64,000 nucleotides of DNA, from the NCBI RefSeq assembly GCF_000264995.1, contig NW_006767440.1, positions 800,787 to 864,786 of the forward strand, given 5' to 3'. Positions 45,573 through 56,575 of this stretch are shown one piece after another. This stretch comes from Punctularia strigosozonata HHB-11173 SS5 (Eukaryota; Basidiomycota; Agaricomycetes; Corticiales; Punctulariaceae). Below the pieces are notes generated by a model. It ran no database searches and had not been told where the DNA came from. It saw only the letters and a program-made list of their open reading frames with translations. Position numbers and translations under genes: made by a program. How positions within the stretch are numbered: the first letter of the stretch is position 1; each line of letters starts with the position of its first letter.

Positions 45573-48188
45573 CTAATCGACCTCTCCATCCCATATTTTC
45601 ACCATGTTGTCCCAACCCCCCGAGACGACGCGCTTGCCATCGGGCGAGAACACAACGGAGCTCACCCCAAAGCCGCCACCGTGAGCTTTCCAAGGCCCCG
45701 CCACAGTCTGTCCCGTCTGTGCGTCCCATATCCGGATCCTGCCGTCTTCGGAGCCGGAGACGATGTACTGGCCATCCGGCGAGCATGCCACGGAGATGAC
45801 GCCTTTTTCGTGCCCATGCAATGGCCACAACACCGTCTGTCTTGTCTGAGCGTCCCAGATCCGGATCGTCATGTCGTAGGAGCCCGAGACGATGCGCGCG
45901 CCATCGAGGGAATATGCAACTGAATAAACGTAGCTATCGTGGCCTCGCAGCGTGTCCCCGACTGGCTGGCCTGTCTCGGCGTCCCAGAGTCGAATCGTGG
46001 TGTCGTAGGATCCAGAGGCGATGTGCTTCCCATCCGGTGAAAATGCGACGCTCAGAACCCATGCAGAGTGACCCCGTAAAGGCTCGCTGATGGCCTGTCC
46101 CGTCTGCGCGTCCCAGAGTCGGAGCATCCTGTCGCGTGAGCACGAGACGATGCGGTTGCCGTCGGGTGAGAATGCGACACAGGAAACCCAGTTCGTATGC
46201 CCTTCGAGCGGCTGCCCGATCTGCTGCCCTGTCTCCACGTCCCACAGTCGGACGGTTCTGTCAACCGAGCCCGAGGCAAGACACTTTCCGTTTGGGGAAA
46301 ATGCGACAGAGGTGACGTAGTTCGTGTGCCCCATCAACGGCCTCAGGATTTCCTTTCCGGTCTCCGCTTTCCAAATTCGGATGGTGTCGTCCCCGGAGCC
46401 CGAGGCGATTTGCGAGCCATCCGGAGAGAAGGAAACAGAATACACGGCGAGGGTATGGCCTTGCATGGTGTGTTGCTGCGCTGGCTCTGCTGGAACGATC
46501 GTCGGAAGCCAGAATATGAACAACGCATCAAATTGACCGCGTACCACCGGTCTGCATAATCCACCCCGTATCTTGGCGAATCCCAAATTGCCTGTGGTCA
46601 ACATGTTTCTCCATGATGCGCGTAGGATATAGCTTCTTGCCCGGCAGCAACGACGAATATAGGCCGAGAACCATGATTATATCGGGCGTATGTGTCTCGC
46701 GCAGGTTCGAGTCCGTTAGTTCTTTTAGCATGATATCGAGAGACTCAAAAAGCCTTCTTGCATCAGCAACATTGCGCATAGCACGTCCGCCTATTTCTAT
46801 GGTGGTTCAGTGCAGAGCTCGTAGGAAGCCATAGCGTCACGACTGACCTGCAAACAGCAGCTGATCGAGCTTTTGCCGATCGGCTTCCGAGAGACCTTCG
46901 TGCAGCAGCTTCGTGATCACCCCTCGTGCAGCTTTGTGATACCCGAGGCACCCGAGTACTTCCGACATTTGCGGTCGCTCAGATGGGTCTGCTGCCCAGC
47001 ACGAGCTAACGGCGATCCTCCAGACGAAATCGTCCAGACCTAGCTCTTTTGTGTGCGGGGGGCGCGACGGTCGTCTGCCGTCAAGAACTTCACGAAGGAC
47101 CACGAATATGCTTGTGATATCGTGGAATGGTTGTCTCCCATCGAAGATCTGTGAACAGCGTCAGTTAACATGAATCGGTCACGTCGGAATGCACCTCACC
47201 TCCCAGGTGGTCATTCCAAACGCGTACACGTCGGATTTCAAAGTCAAGATCTTGTTATTCGTCGTGCTGTCGTTCAACTCGGGAGCCATGTAACGGAAGG
47301 AGCCCCAGTTTGCGGACGATCCGGCGGTCGCTGCCAAAGAGGCGGTACCAAGGACCGTCGTGGAAAGACCAAAGTCGCCAAGACGCGCATGCCCGGATCT
47401 GTCCACCAAGACGTTGCGCTGGGTTCCGATGTTCATTGATCGACGGTAGAGGTGGCTGTCAACTCACGCCTTTGAGATCCCCGTGCACGATACCGCTCGC
47501 GTGCATGTACTCCAAGCCAGATGCGATGCCCGTGATCTGAGCGTGGCGTTGTAAGGTTGGCGCAGTACGTCGCAACGCATGATGCTCACCAGTTCAACGC
47601 GATCGGCACGCGGGTGCTGTTTGAGATACGACATGACATCGCCGTGGTCCATCCATTCGGAGACGATGCATGCTTGATACCCTGGCGCAACGCCGAGGAA
47701 GGGAACGACGTTCGGATGATCCAGTCGTTTCCAGACGATCGCCTCTTTGCAGAACACCTGAATACCAGGACGACGACGTGAATGAAGGTCCTCAATGTCT
47801 GTGGTGAAGGTAAAGATCGCACCTTCATATACGTTTCCCGATCTCCCGCGTGCAGTCGAATCACTTTCATGGCAACGGGTGCACCGTCGTGAGTTCCCCG
47901 GAATACATCTGCGAATCCACCAGCGCTATGCGGATGTTCGTTGGCTTTCACGAGTCCTGATAACGTGTAGCTCGTGGGTAAGAGTTTGTGTTCCCCGCAT
48001 AGCTTGCTGAGCGTGCGCAGGGACGTCCGAAAGGTATCGTCATCTCGAGGGGTCGAGCCGAGAGCCTGAATCACAAGCCGTATGTCACCTCATACGGTGT
48101 TGCGTTTCTGAAGATAGCTACTCACCCGATCTAACGTGTCGATCTCCTCCTGCAAAGCCGTGTTGCGAGAGGTCGGATTATCAGCCAT
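45573..48188 (-). CDS. Kinase-WD40 fusion protein, copy 2 (741 residues)
   Basis: Eight exons: 48188-48126, 48065-47823, 47757-47590, 47536-47468, 47418-47200, 47148-46848, 46790-46545 and 46489-45573. The first six exon lengths and all phases equal those of copy 1. Kinase motifs with approximate residues: AGGFADVFRGTHDG (69-82), VAMK Lys 88, KEAIVWKRLDHPNVVPF, SEWMDHGDVMSYL, IVHGDLKG with Asp 178, RNVLVD, GDFGLS Asp 196, SFRYMAPEL, SDVYAFGMTTWEV, SSCWAADPSERP. The linker is QLLFAG...FESLDIMLKELTDS...LLPGKKLYPTRIM. Seven WD40 repeats follow, ending VKIWDGEVD as in copy 1. Some repeats differ more than the kinase does (MGHTNYVTSVAFSPNG, CSRDRMLRLW). Both genes are open throughout. Role unknown; a sensor propeller coupled to a kinase is inferred. 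Confidence 0.88.
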
Positions 48189-48909
48189 GAAAGTTGTTTT
48201 GAGCGCGGACGAAGGGAGTGCGGAGGCGAACGCTCGGCAAGGAATCTACCTCTATGAGATACAGGCGATAGCTTATACAGCAATAGGCGCCAAAGGAGGG
48301 GAGCGTCTGGGTGATAGCTGTGTGTCCGTGTATCACCTGGGTGGGCTATTTCGCGTGCACTGCCATCCACGGAGCTAATCATAGAGGATGACACGCATAG
48401 AAGCCTCGCGTCTACTTGCTATTCAGCTGTATACTGTCGCGTGAAGCAATGAGTCGGTGCGTACCTCATGGTCATAGGAGCTTTGAATTGGGGGTCTCGC
48501 AGCAAGCAAATCGTGATGCAATTGCAGAGGATCGGAGACGTTTGACGATGTTGTATCGTAGGCGAGCGATAAGCTACTCGCTCTGGTGTCTCAGATAGCG
48601 CCAGGATGTGCAGAGCGCATATATCTCACCTTACGTTTTGGATAGAGGAATGCCAGACTATGTATAGACAGCGTTACTTATCGTCAGCAGCTCCAGTATT
48701 TGCGACCTCTTGAGTACGTTGGCATAACAGGAGTCGGACGGCCAAGACTGGTGCCGTACTCGTGGTATGATCGAGCAAGATAGGTATATCTGACGAAGAT
48801 CGTATAGAGAAAGGCGAGGAAGATTGAGGAGAGAGTTTACGAACTGAGCACGACTTTGAGCTCGTCGAGCTCGCACCTCGGATGGCAAGCCGCACCGTAC
48901 CGCACTTGC
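48189..48909. other. 5' flank of kinase-WD40 copy 2
   Basis: About 700 bp without a clear gene. The upstream flanks of the two kinase copies show little similarity, so the duplicated block ends close to the start codons. Confidence 0.45.
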
Positions 48910-49950
48910 CGGGGCGATGCGTCTTGCACTCGGAGCGCTCTTGGACCTGTCGGCTCCGCAGCCGTCACACCTGGTCATAAATCAGAGGCATTTCGATTGG
49001 ACAACGCTGCAGTTTCGTTCGCTGGTTGGCTGCTTGGAAAACCTTGAGTTGACCGCACTTCCTTGGGACTCCATTCCAACAGGAGAACAGCTACGCATTG
49101 CGCTTGCAACTGCATCGATGCCAGCACTGCGAGTTCTCCGACTCGAAATACCCAGCAGGGCGACATACCATCAGTATCCGCCGTCAGGAAAACCCCGCGA
49201 ACCCCTGTTACTTGATCGATTGACCGACTTGACCATCACAGAACTTGGGTCGGTCGTTTGCAGCCTCCTCTCCCAGTTCCGAGTGCGCTCTGATGCCAGT
49301 GTGTTTATCCGTCCTTACGATTCGGACCAAGAAAACGACTTGATCACGTTGACGACGTTCCTCGAAGATCATGACGCGTTCAGAGCGGACGGATCCGTAG
49401 TTCAGCGCTTAGTGTTCGGCGGCACTAGCCTCAACTCCTACGTTCTCGGAGTCCACCTGGACGCCACGCACGACACTCGCCGCCAGCTGCGCCCATTGCT
49501 ACACCTGGAAATCCCACCGGGATTCGTTCCTCGTATCCTCCAACGATTGCAACTCTGCCAGCTCCAGGTCATGGAGATGCGGAACTTCTTCGAGTCGAAT
49601 GCGTCTGTCGTTGTGTCCATCTTCGAGCACTGCATGGTCGCGACCGAAGTGCGATTCGTGGGCACAACGACCCATCGTATCATGATACTCTGCTTGCCAC
49701 GGAACCGGGCCTACTCCCGTCATTGCGTCGCGTACATATCGACAATATGGGGTCTCCCCAGAACCTTCGCCTTCCTCTGGAGGCCCTGTTGAAAAAAGCG
49801 GGAAGCGACGTTCAACGAACCGCTGCGATTCCTTATCTCGAAGAAATCCCGTTCCCGATCTGTGCGGGAGTTACGCGGGATTGTTGGCAGGCTAGGTCGC
49901 GTAACGTTGGTATCCGAGCCGTGAAACGTTTCTGCAACCCGAGATGCAGA
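48910..49950 (+). pseudogene. F-box/LRR-like gene remnant
   Basis: An open frame to 49792 reads as the C-terminal part of an Agaricomycete F-box protein: MRLALGALLDLSAPQPSHLV, SLVGCLENLELTALPWDSIP, PALRVLRLEIPS, LLDRLTDLTITELGSVVCSL and RRQLRPLLHLEIPPGFVPRI. The F-box itself and its leading coiled coil are absent upstream. Near 49670-49690 the coding sense moves to another frame, which continues LPSLRRVHIDNMGSPQNLRL to about 49870. One frame change plus the missing 5' end make it a host-gene remnant. An unseen intron at the frame change cannot be excluded. Confidence 0.6.
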
Positions 49951-50592
49951 TGGCTGGGGTTATCTGGCTACAAGACTATTCGTGCGTCCTCTACTAAACC
50001 CGCCGTTAGCTTTCGAGTCATATTTGTTATTATAGTAGGTTGTCAGAATCCACCCTATACAGCTGCTCTCTTGCGCACGTCTGCCTCCGATATTTCGCGT
50101 CACGATGCGGTTCTCCGTCACCAGCCTGCTTCCACCAGCACGCAGATTGGTGTGCCATTGCGGGACGCACACCGGAGATCATCGATCATCTGCGGCTCGC
50201 GGATTGCTAGAGTTTTGCCCTCGGGAACGATGACGATCACGAAGATGCGCGTGCTCTCCGCAAGAACCTCGGTCGATATCTGCGCGCGCGCCTTTGTGGG
50301 TTCAAGAGCCGTTCTTCTCTGACGAGGGTGGGTCAAAGATTAGGGCCAGTGATTAAGCGGGTGCAGCATGAAGCTTGTAGGGTGCTCGTTCACAATCTAT
50401 TCATTATACCAAGATCGTGCTAGGATGTCTCAATGCCATATGCAACCGTCCGAACAGAGCTCGTTATTGGATTTGAATGCGCACAAGGTTCGGACTATAT
50501 CATACAAACGAAAGCAAAGCCATCAAGCCAAAGTCTTCTCCATCCCGAACACCATCCCCGGCCCCTCCGATCTTCGATCTTTTTTTATTTTT
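49951..50592. other. Gap before the acyl-CoA synthetase-like gene
   Basis: About 640 bp with only short frames; it should hold the 3' UTR of the minus-strand gene. Confidence 0.45.
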
Positions 50593-52739
50593 CTAAGCGG
50601 TCCACACCTTGAACGTCCCGTTCGTCAACACCCGGCCCCTCTCCCCGGTTTCGACCCACCCCTCCTCGCCGCCCGTCTCGGTGCCCACCGCGCCGGCGAC
50701 CTCCTTCGGCGCGAACCGGGCCTTGGTCGGCGACGGGCTCTGGACCGCGAACACCTCGCCCTCCTCGCCGACGCCGACGCCGCGCCCGACCGCGGGCCCG
50801 CGCACGAGCACGTCGCCGACGGGGTCCGCGCCCGACGCGAGCTCGGCCTCGTCGACGCGCACGAGCTTGGCCTCGACGTTCGCGCTCGGCGGGCCGACGT
50901 GCGCGCTCCCGCTCCCGCCCGACGACGGCTCGTCGAACGCCTGGAGGTCGAGCGCGTGCGACGCGAACACGGGCGCGGCGACGAGCGGGTGCGCGTGCGC
51001 GTGCACGAACGGGACGCTGAGCGCGAGCCGGGCGGGCGTGAGGTCCGTCGCGGCCAGCCCCTTGTCGTCCTCGGCGGCGCCGAGGCCGACGCGGTTCAGC
51101 GCGATCACGGCGCGCACGGTCCCGGCGCCGGCGCCCATCACGCCGACGCGCGCGCCGTCGAAGACGAGCCGGTCCCAGAGCGAGTCGCGCGTGACGAAGC
51201 CCTCGGCGAGCGCGGCGAGCTTGTGGCGCGTGGCGAGCGGGGCGGCGAGCGGGGAGGAGGCGGCGGCGGCGGAGAGGATGGCGGTGGAGAGCGCGCGGGC
51301 GTGGGCGGGGGTGACGAAGAGGACGGTGGGAGAGGGGAGGGGGAGGGACGTCGCGGAGAGGAGGTCGGCGACGTCGAGCTTGGTGGAGGAGGGGGAGATG
51401 AGGGCGGTGGAGGCGAGCGTGGCGAAGGAGGTGCCTTCGTAGATCGCGGTGTAGGCGAGCGCGCGGCCGATACCGGAGGATAGCGCGTGGGCTGAGAGGA
51501 CGGTGTCGAGCGCGGAGAGGAGCGCGTTAGGCGGGAGGAGCGCGCGCGTGGCGGCGACGCCGGCGGTGATGTTTTGGTGGGTAAAGTGGGCCGAGCGGAC
51601 TGCACCGGAAGGAGTGGAGTAGAAAGAGACAGTGAAGACGTCTTCCGGGCCTGTTAGGGTCGTGGATCAGTGGGTATGAATGGCTAGGTGAACCGTGCAG
51701 GTGCATACCAACGGTGGACGGAGCAACCTTGTCAGAGGCCTTGACGCCGGCGCTTTCGACGTCGGACCAGCTCAGGACGGTGACGTTTGGAGCACGTTGC
51801 AGGTCGAGCGTGGCGGGAAGCGTGCCGAGCGCAATGACGGTGTGCGCCTCGCCCTGCGCACGGGCGTCGCACAACAGCTCCAGGAGCTGCGGAAGGAAGG
51901 CAGCGTGCGTGATGATCGCGCTCGGGGAGTGCAAGTCAAGCACGGGCGAGAGCAGAGCAAGAGAGGAGAGAGTAAAGGAGGGGATGGCGTGCGACGCGAG
52001 AGCGAGATCAGCCAGGATGAATTCTGCGGAGGCGGGGAATCAATCGAAGTAACAAAGAAAGGGAGGGGTGAGAGACAAACCGAGGCTGTCGTTCAGGAGG
52101 AGAAGAACGTTGGATTCCCCCGGGACGAGGTTCGCGAGACGGATGAGGCCAGTGCCCAGCGCCGCTACGCGGGCTTTCAGCTGCGCGTTGGTGACCTGCA
52201 AAGCAGGGTTAGCACGCATAACGAATCATCCCATTGCGGACGTACCTTGGTCGACCAGAGCGTCCTGGGAGAGTCGAAGTCGGTCTTGACGAGGTCCGTG
52301 ATGAGCTGAACGTTGTTCGCGGGTCGGTGGGGAAGCTGCGAATTGACGCCATGTCAGTACGGCAATCTCGTTGTCTGAATAGGTGGATGAGAGACGTACG
52401 CGGCCCAACATTCCGGTGCCATAGTTGCGGTAGACGGCGCTCTCGCCCGGGTTGCGCACGCGCGAGACGTCGCTCTGCCGACCGAGGAGGATGGGGTGCA
52501 CGAGCGACTGGGGTTTGTACAGGTTGCGCAGGAGAAAGACGGAGGCGGCGATGAGACCCAGAAGGACCGTGAGCTAGTGATCGAGTATACTAGTCAGTCG
52601 CGCCGTCCGTAACAGCGACATGCGTGAGAGGCGCGTTTACCTCGTCGGTGACGACGTAGTCTGCGAGCGCCATGTCGGCGGTGTTGGCGGACGGCGTCTG
52701 GAGCTTCGAAAGGAGCGAAGTCAGCGACTGCAAAGACAT
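50593..52739 (-). CDS. Degenerate acyl-CoA synthetase-like (ANL superfamily) protein
   Basis: Six exons: 52739-52641, 52573-52400, 52335-52246, 52195-52081, 52023-51709 and 51650-50593, giving 616 residues. The N-terminus has a membrane helix (LTVLLGLIAASVFLLRNLY, about residues 34-52), then SLVHPILLGRQSDVSRVRNP and ESAVYRNYGTG, the layout of fungal long-chain acyl-CoA synthetases. The AMP-binding core follows: VTNAQLKARVAALGTGLIRL, VPGESNVLLLLNDSLEFILA. The adenylate motif, normally SGTTG-x-PKG, reads YSTPSGAVRSAHFTHQN. I see no Y-G-x-T-E block. The protein ends at WVETGERGRVLTNGTFKVW, where enzymes have TGD and then a C-terminal lid with the catalytic Lys. It probably binds lipid or regulates rather than activating fatty acids. 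Confidence 0.82.
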
Positions 52740-53057
52740 GGTCGTGTGTCGTCGCCGTTGTAGACAGCGAGCACGCACTAAGTGCTTGGTGCTTGTCGGT
52801 TTCGTCGACGGAGTCGATTCCTCTGCCGCGTTAACGCGCCAGCGTTCCCGAAATCGTCAGCGGCCGACGGCAACGGGGAAGCCGTTAATCACGTGATCTT
52901 GTCCTTCTTGATCCTCCTCGTCTTTCGGTGTCCTCGACCCGACCAGGATCAATGGGCAGTTAATGCAACGCTACTTGGTGCTTTGAACATCATCAATATA
53001 TCTGCAACTGCGAGACAACGTATAATTTCTTTGTATCTCCAGTATTTAGAGCTCGTC
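52740..53057. promoter_or_regulatory. Divergent promoter of the synthetase-like gene and TEL2
   Basis: 318 bp between outward-facing start codons, with a palindromic ATCACGTGAT near 52888-52897. Confidence 0.4.
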
Positions 53058-56000
53058 ATGTCTTCCGGACCCGCAGACGCATCGTTGCAGCCGATACGCC
53101 AAACGATTTCTCGCTTGCAGAGCCCGATCCCCGACCTCGACACGCTGCTCGCCCTCCTCACCGCGCCGCTCGACGCCCTGCGCCTCCTCCCGCCTCAGTT
53201 CCTCGCACACAACACCCAACCGCTTCCCCCAAACGCGTTCTCTATCTCGCGCCACCTACCTCCCCTACAACGCGCCCTCATCCTGCATGTTGTACCGACC
53301 TGGCATGCCGACCTGCGTGACGCCGGCGCGCTCCCGCTTCTCGATCAATACTTCTGTCCAGACGCCTTCTCCTCCGCCTCCACCACGGCAGGAGAAGTAG
53401 CGCTGCACGCATATCCGAGCATTATCTCCACCCCTCTCAACGAATACACCCTACGCGTCCTCTCCAAGCTCTCCAAAGCCTACCCCATCGATAGGCTGCA
53501 CACCGTCATCTTCAACTCCCCAACCGCCACCGCAGATGCTCACGGCCGCGCCTCCGCTGCGAAAACATGGGAAGATTGCGTCCGCGACGTCTGCGCCGTA
53601 CCCGCTAAAGCCACCAACGCCGCCGGCCCCGGATCGCCCCTCGCCCTCCCCGCCGAACTCGCCCAAGACGTGTACTTCAACCACCTAAGCCTCCGCACCG
53701 AGTCGCTCGTCGCCGATTTATCCGCCAAAAACGATCGTGACGAGGGTACGTCCCGACCTCTCCCCGTATATGCCGCCCGCAGATATCCTAACGACCTGGC
53801 GCAGAACAGACGCTCTGGCCTCGCTCGCCTACCTCCTCGCCAAGCTCGTCAACCTCGGCCTCTTTCCGGCCACCCCGCCCATCGCCCGCTCCTCGCCCTC
53901 CTTCTGGACCGCCGTCCTCCCCACCGTCCGTCGCCGCCTCCCCTCTCACCCCCGCTACGCGTCCTACTGGCCCGCCGTCCTCGGCGCGCTCTCCTCCCCC
54001 ATCTCCCTCCGCGCCATCATCAGCTCGCTTTTGGCGCACCTCCCCCGCCTCTCCGAGGCCGAGGCCGAGGCCCTGGACGCGTCGCCGCCCACAAGGACAA
54101 AAATCCGACGTTCGGCCGTGCTGCTCTACCGCTTGCTCGGCCTCGATATCGACGCAGAAGGTTCCGAAGATGTTTGGACCGCCGCGCGAGAGGTGATGCT
54201 CCTCCCCCGCGGCGGGGCACAGTGGACCGAAGCTGACGCGCGTGTTTTCGTCTGCGCGGCGGCCGAGTCGAAGACCACTGACGGTACGGTCCCATCCGCC
54301 ACATATTGCGCTTCCGTCAGACCTTAAACACGTACGCTGACCCGCAGCTCTCGAATCGCTCCTCGCCGCGACGATCGACCTCTGGTCCACCCCGGAGCAC
54401 GTCACGCACTCCCTCCTTTCCCGTCATCGATGTACGTACATGCTCCCTCCCTCTACGCTCGCTACGAACCTGACATGGGACATGGTCTATCACCAGACGT
54501 CACCTCCCTCGCGCTCCTGGCGCTGACCGCACTGCCCCGCTCTTCGTCCCTCGTCCCGTCCCTCGCCCACTCCCAACCCCTCATCCATGCCGTCGGGCTC
54601 TACATCGGTCACCTCGACAAAGGCGTGCGCCGGTGCGGCATGCTCCTCGCCGAGACCCTCGCTCAGAGGGCGGGCAAGGCGCTCGACTTCGGGGCAGACG
54701 TATGGTCAGGCGACGAATGGGCCGCGCGCATGCGTGCGCTGACGAGCGCTCGCGACGTCGACGCGCCTCTATCCAACGAGGCGGATGACTCGGACGAAGA
54801 GAGCGGGGCGGAGCCCGTCCGAAACAACGCTCCAGCGTCCTCGGCCCACCCGCCCACGAGCCGCAAGATCACCGTCGCCGCATCTGGCTACGACTCGGAC
54901 GACTCGCTCACGGGCTACGCCTCCCCGCCCTCCTCTCGCTCCCCATCGCCCACGCCGTCCGAGCTCGAGGAGCTCGCACGCGAGCCGACCCTCGCCGTCG
55001 GTGCGCCGAAGGTCTCCCGGCCGGTGTACCTCCTCCAACTCGCCGAGCTCGTGCGGCCCACGTCGACGCTCAAGGAGCCCGAGCCACGGGAGGCGGCGGA
55101 GAGGATACGCGTCGCGCTCGACGTCGGCGAGGAGCTCGTGCGGCGCAAGGCCGCGTATGGGTCCGAGCTCGGTGAGCGCCCCCCCTCCCCCCTCTACCTT
55201 CTTCGCATGCATGCTGACAGAGGCTCACGACGTGATGTGCAGAGGAGAACGCGGTCAACCTCGTGCACGGGTTCATAGCGCTGAACGACAACTACGAGAC
55301 ACCTGGGTTCGACGAGAAGCGCCAGGCGGTGCTGACAGCCCTGGTCGCCTGCTGCCCGCGCAAGTCCGCTCCGTGAGTTCCTCCCGCCCCTCCTCCTCCC
55401 GCCCCTTCCCCTCCGTCTGACCCCCACTCGGGATCGCCAGGACGATCATCGAGCAGTTCTTCAGCAACCAGTACTCGACCGACCAGCGCTTCGTGATGCT
55501 CGCCGCGCTCGCGCTCGGCGCGCGAGAGCTCGCGGGGCTGCCCGTGCCGGCCTCCGCGCGCCTCGTGCCGAAAGACCCGGACCGCCTCTCTTTCCCGAGC
55601 AGAAAGCTCCCGCCCGCGCTGCATCAGCAGCTCCTCACGGCGGCGGACGAGGTGGCCAGCGCCGACCCGGTGCGACGCCTCGTGCAGGACATCAGCCGGC
55701 AGGCGATCGACAGGACGCGGGACGAGACCGCCGGGCACGGCGACGACAAGGCGGCCGCGCCGATCGTGCGCGAGCGGAGGCTGCGCGTGCGTCAGCCCGC
55801 GGGGGCGATGATACAGGAGGTCCCGGGAACCGGGACGGGGTCGGGGCCGGGCCCGGGGATGGGGATGGGAGGCAGTCTGGCGCAGCGCCACGCCGCGCTG
55901 CGTCCGCCCGCTCCGCGGCCGCGCACGACGTTCGCCGACGTCGGCGTCGAGTACTTCATCTACCCGCTCGTCACGCGCTTCTGGACCTTCCTCCGCGACG

Positions 56001-56575
56001 AGCAGGCGCGCGAGGCGCGCACGGCCCACCTCGGCGCGCAGGGGCGCTACCACGGCGCGGGCACCGGCCTCATCTTGAACGCGGCCGTGCTCGAGCGGCT
56101 GCTCGGCGCGCTCGCGGTGCTGGCGCACGCGGCGCGGCACGCGCCGGCGTGGTTGGCGGTGGTGGCGCCGGACGCGGTGGAGGTGGCGCTTGCGATGGGC
56201 ACGCGGCGGGTGAGCCGGTGGGAGGCGGAGGATATCGCTCCGGCTGGGGAGGATGGGGAGGAAGGCGCAGGGAAGGGGAAGGGCGAGGGGAAGGAGGCGG
56301 CGGTGGTGACGGCCGCGCTGGAGCTCGCGCTCACGGTGCTGGACGGCTGCGTCGATCTGGACGGCGGGCGCTCGTTGGGACTGGAACATACGGCGCTCGT
56401 TCTGGGCGTGGGCGAGTGGGCAGGGAAGGTGCTCGAGACGACGGATCGCGGGCAGCGCATGCGTGGGGTGGGCGGCGCTTTGGAGATGAGGTTGGCTAGG
56501 GCGGCGGCGGGGGTGGTGCTGAAGACGGACGAGATTACGAGGAGGTGGGGCCGGTCGATGGTTGACGTTGTATAG
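53058..56575 (+). CDS. TEL2: Telomere length regulation protein TEL2 (TTT complex)
   Basis: Six exons: 53058-53745, 53783-54283, 54348-54430, 54497-55171, 55243-55372 and 55441-56575, giving about 1070 residues, slightly long for the family. The alpha-solenoid N-terminal half has LSKLSKAYPIDRLHTVIF, DILTTWRRTDALASLAYLLA and YASYWPAVLGALSS. A low-complexity middle carries GYDSDDSLTGY and SSRSPSPTPSELEELAREPT, then RPVYLLQLAELVRPTSTLKE and the C-terminal helical repeats (IIEQFFSNQYSTDQRFVMLA, FADVGVEYFIYPLVTRFWTF). TEL2 with Tti1 and Tti2 stabilises PIKK kinases (TOR, ATM, ATR) with Hsp90. DSDD fits the CK2-phosphorylated motif read by the R2TP adaptor PIH1D1 in other species. Exon 3's exact end was set by phase. 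Confidence 0.92.

Noticed and set aside
50368-51483. Plus-strand open frame of 371 codons
   Set aside because: Antisense to the last exon of the acyl-CoA synthetase-like gene; Arg/Glu/Gly-rich shadow without family motifs.
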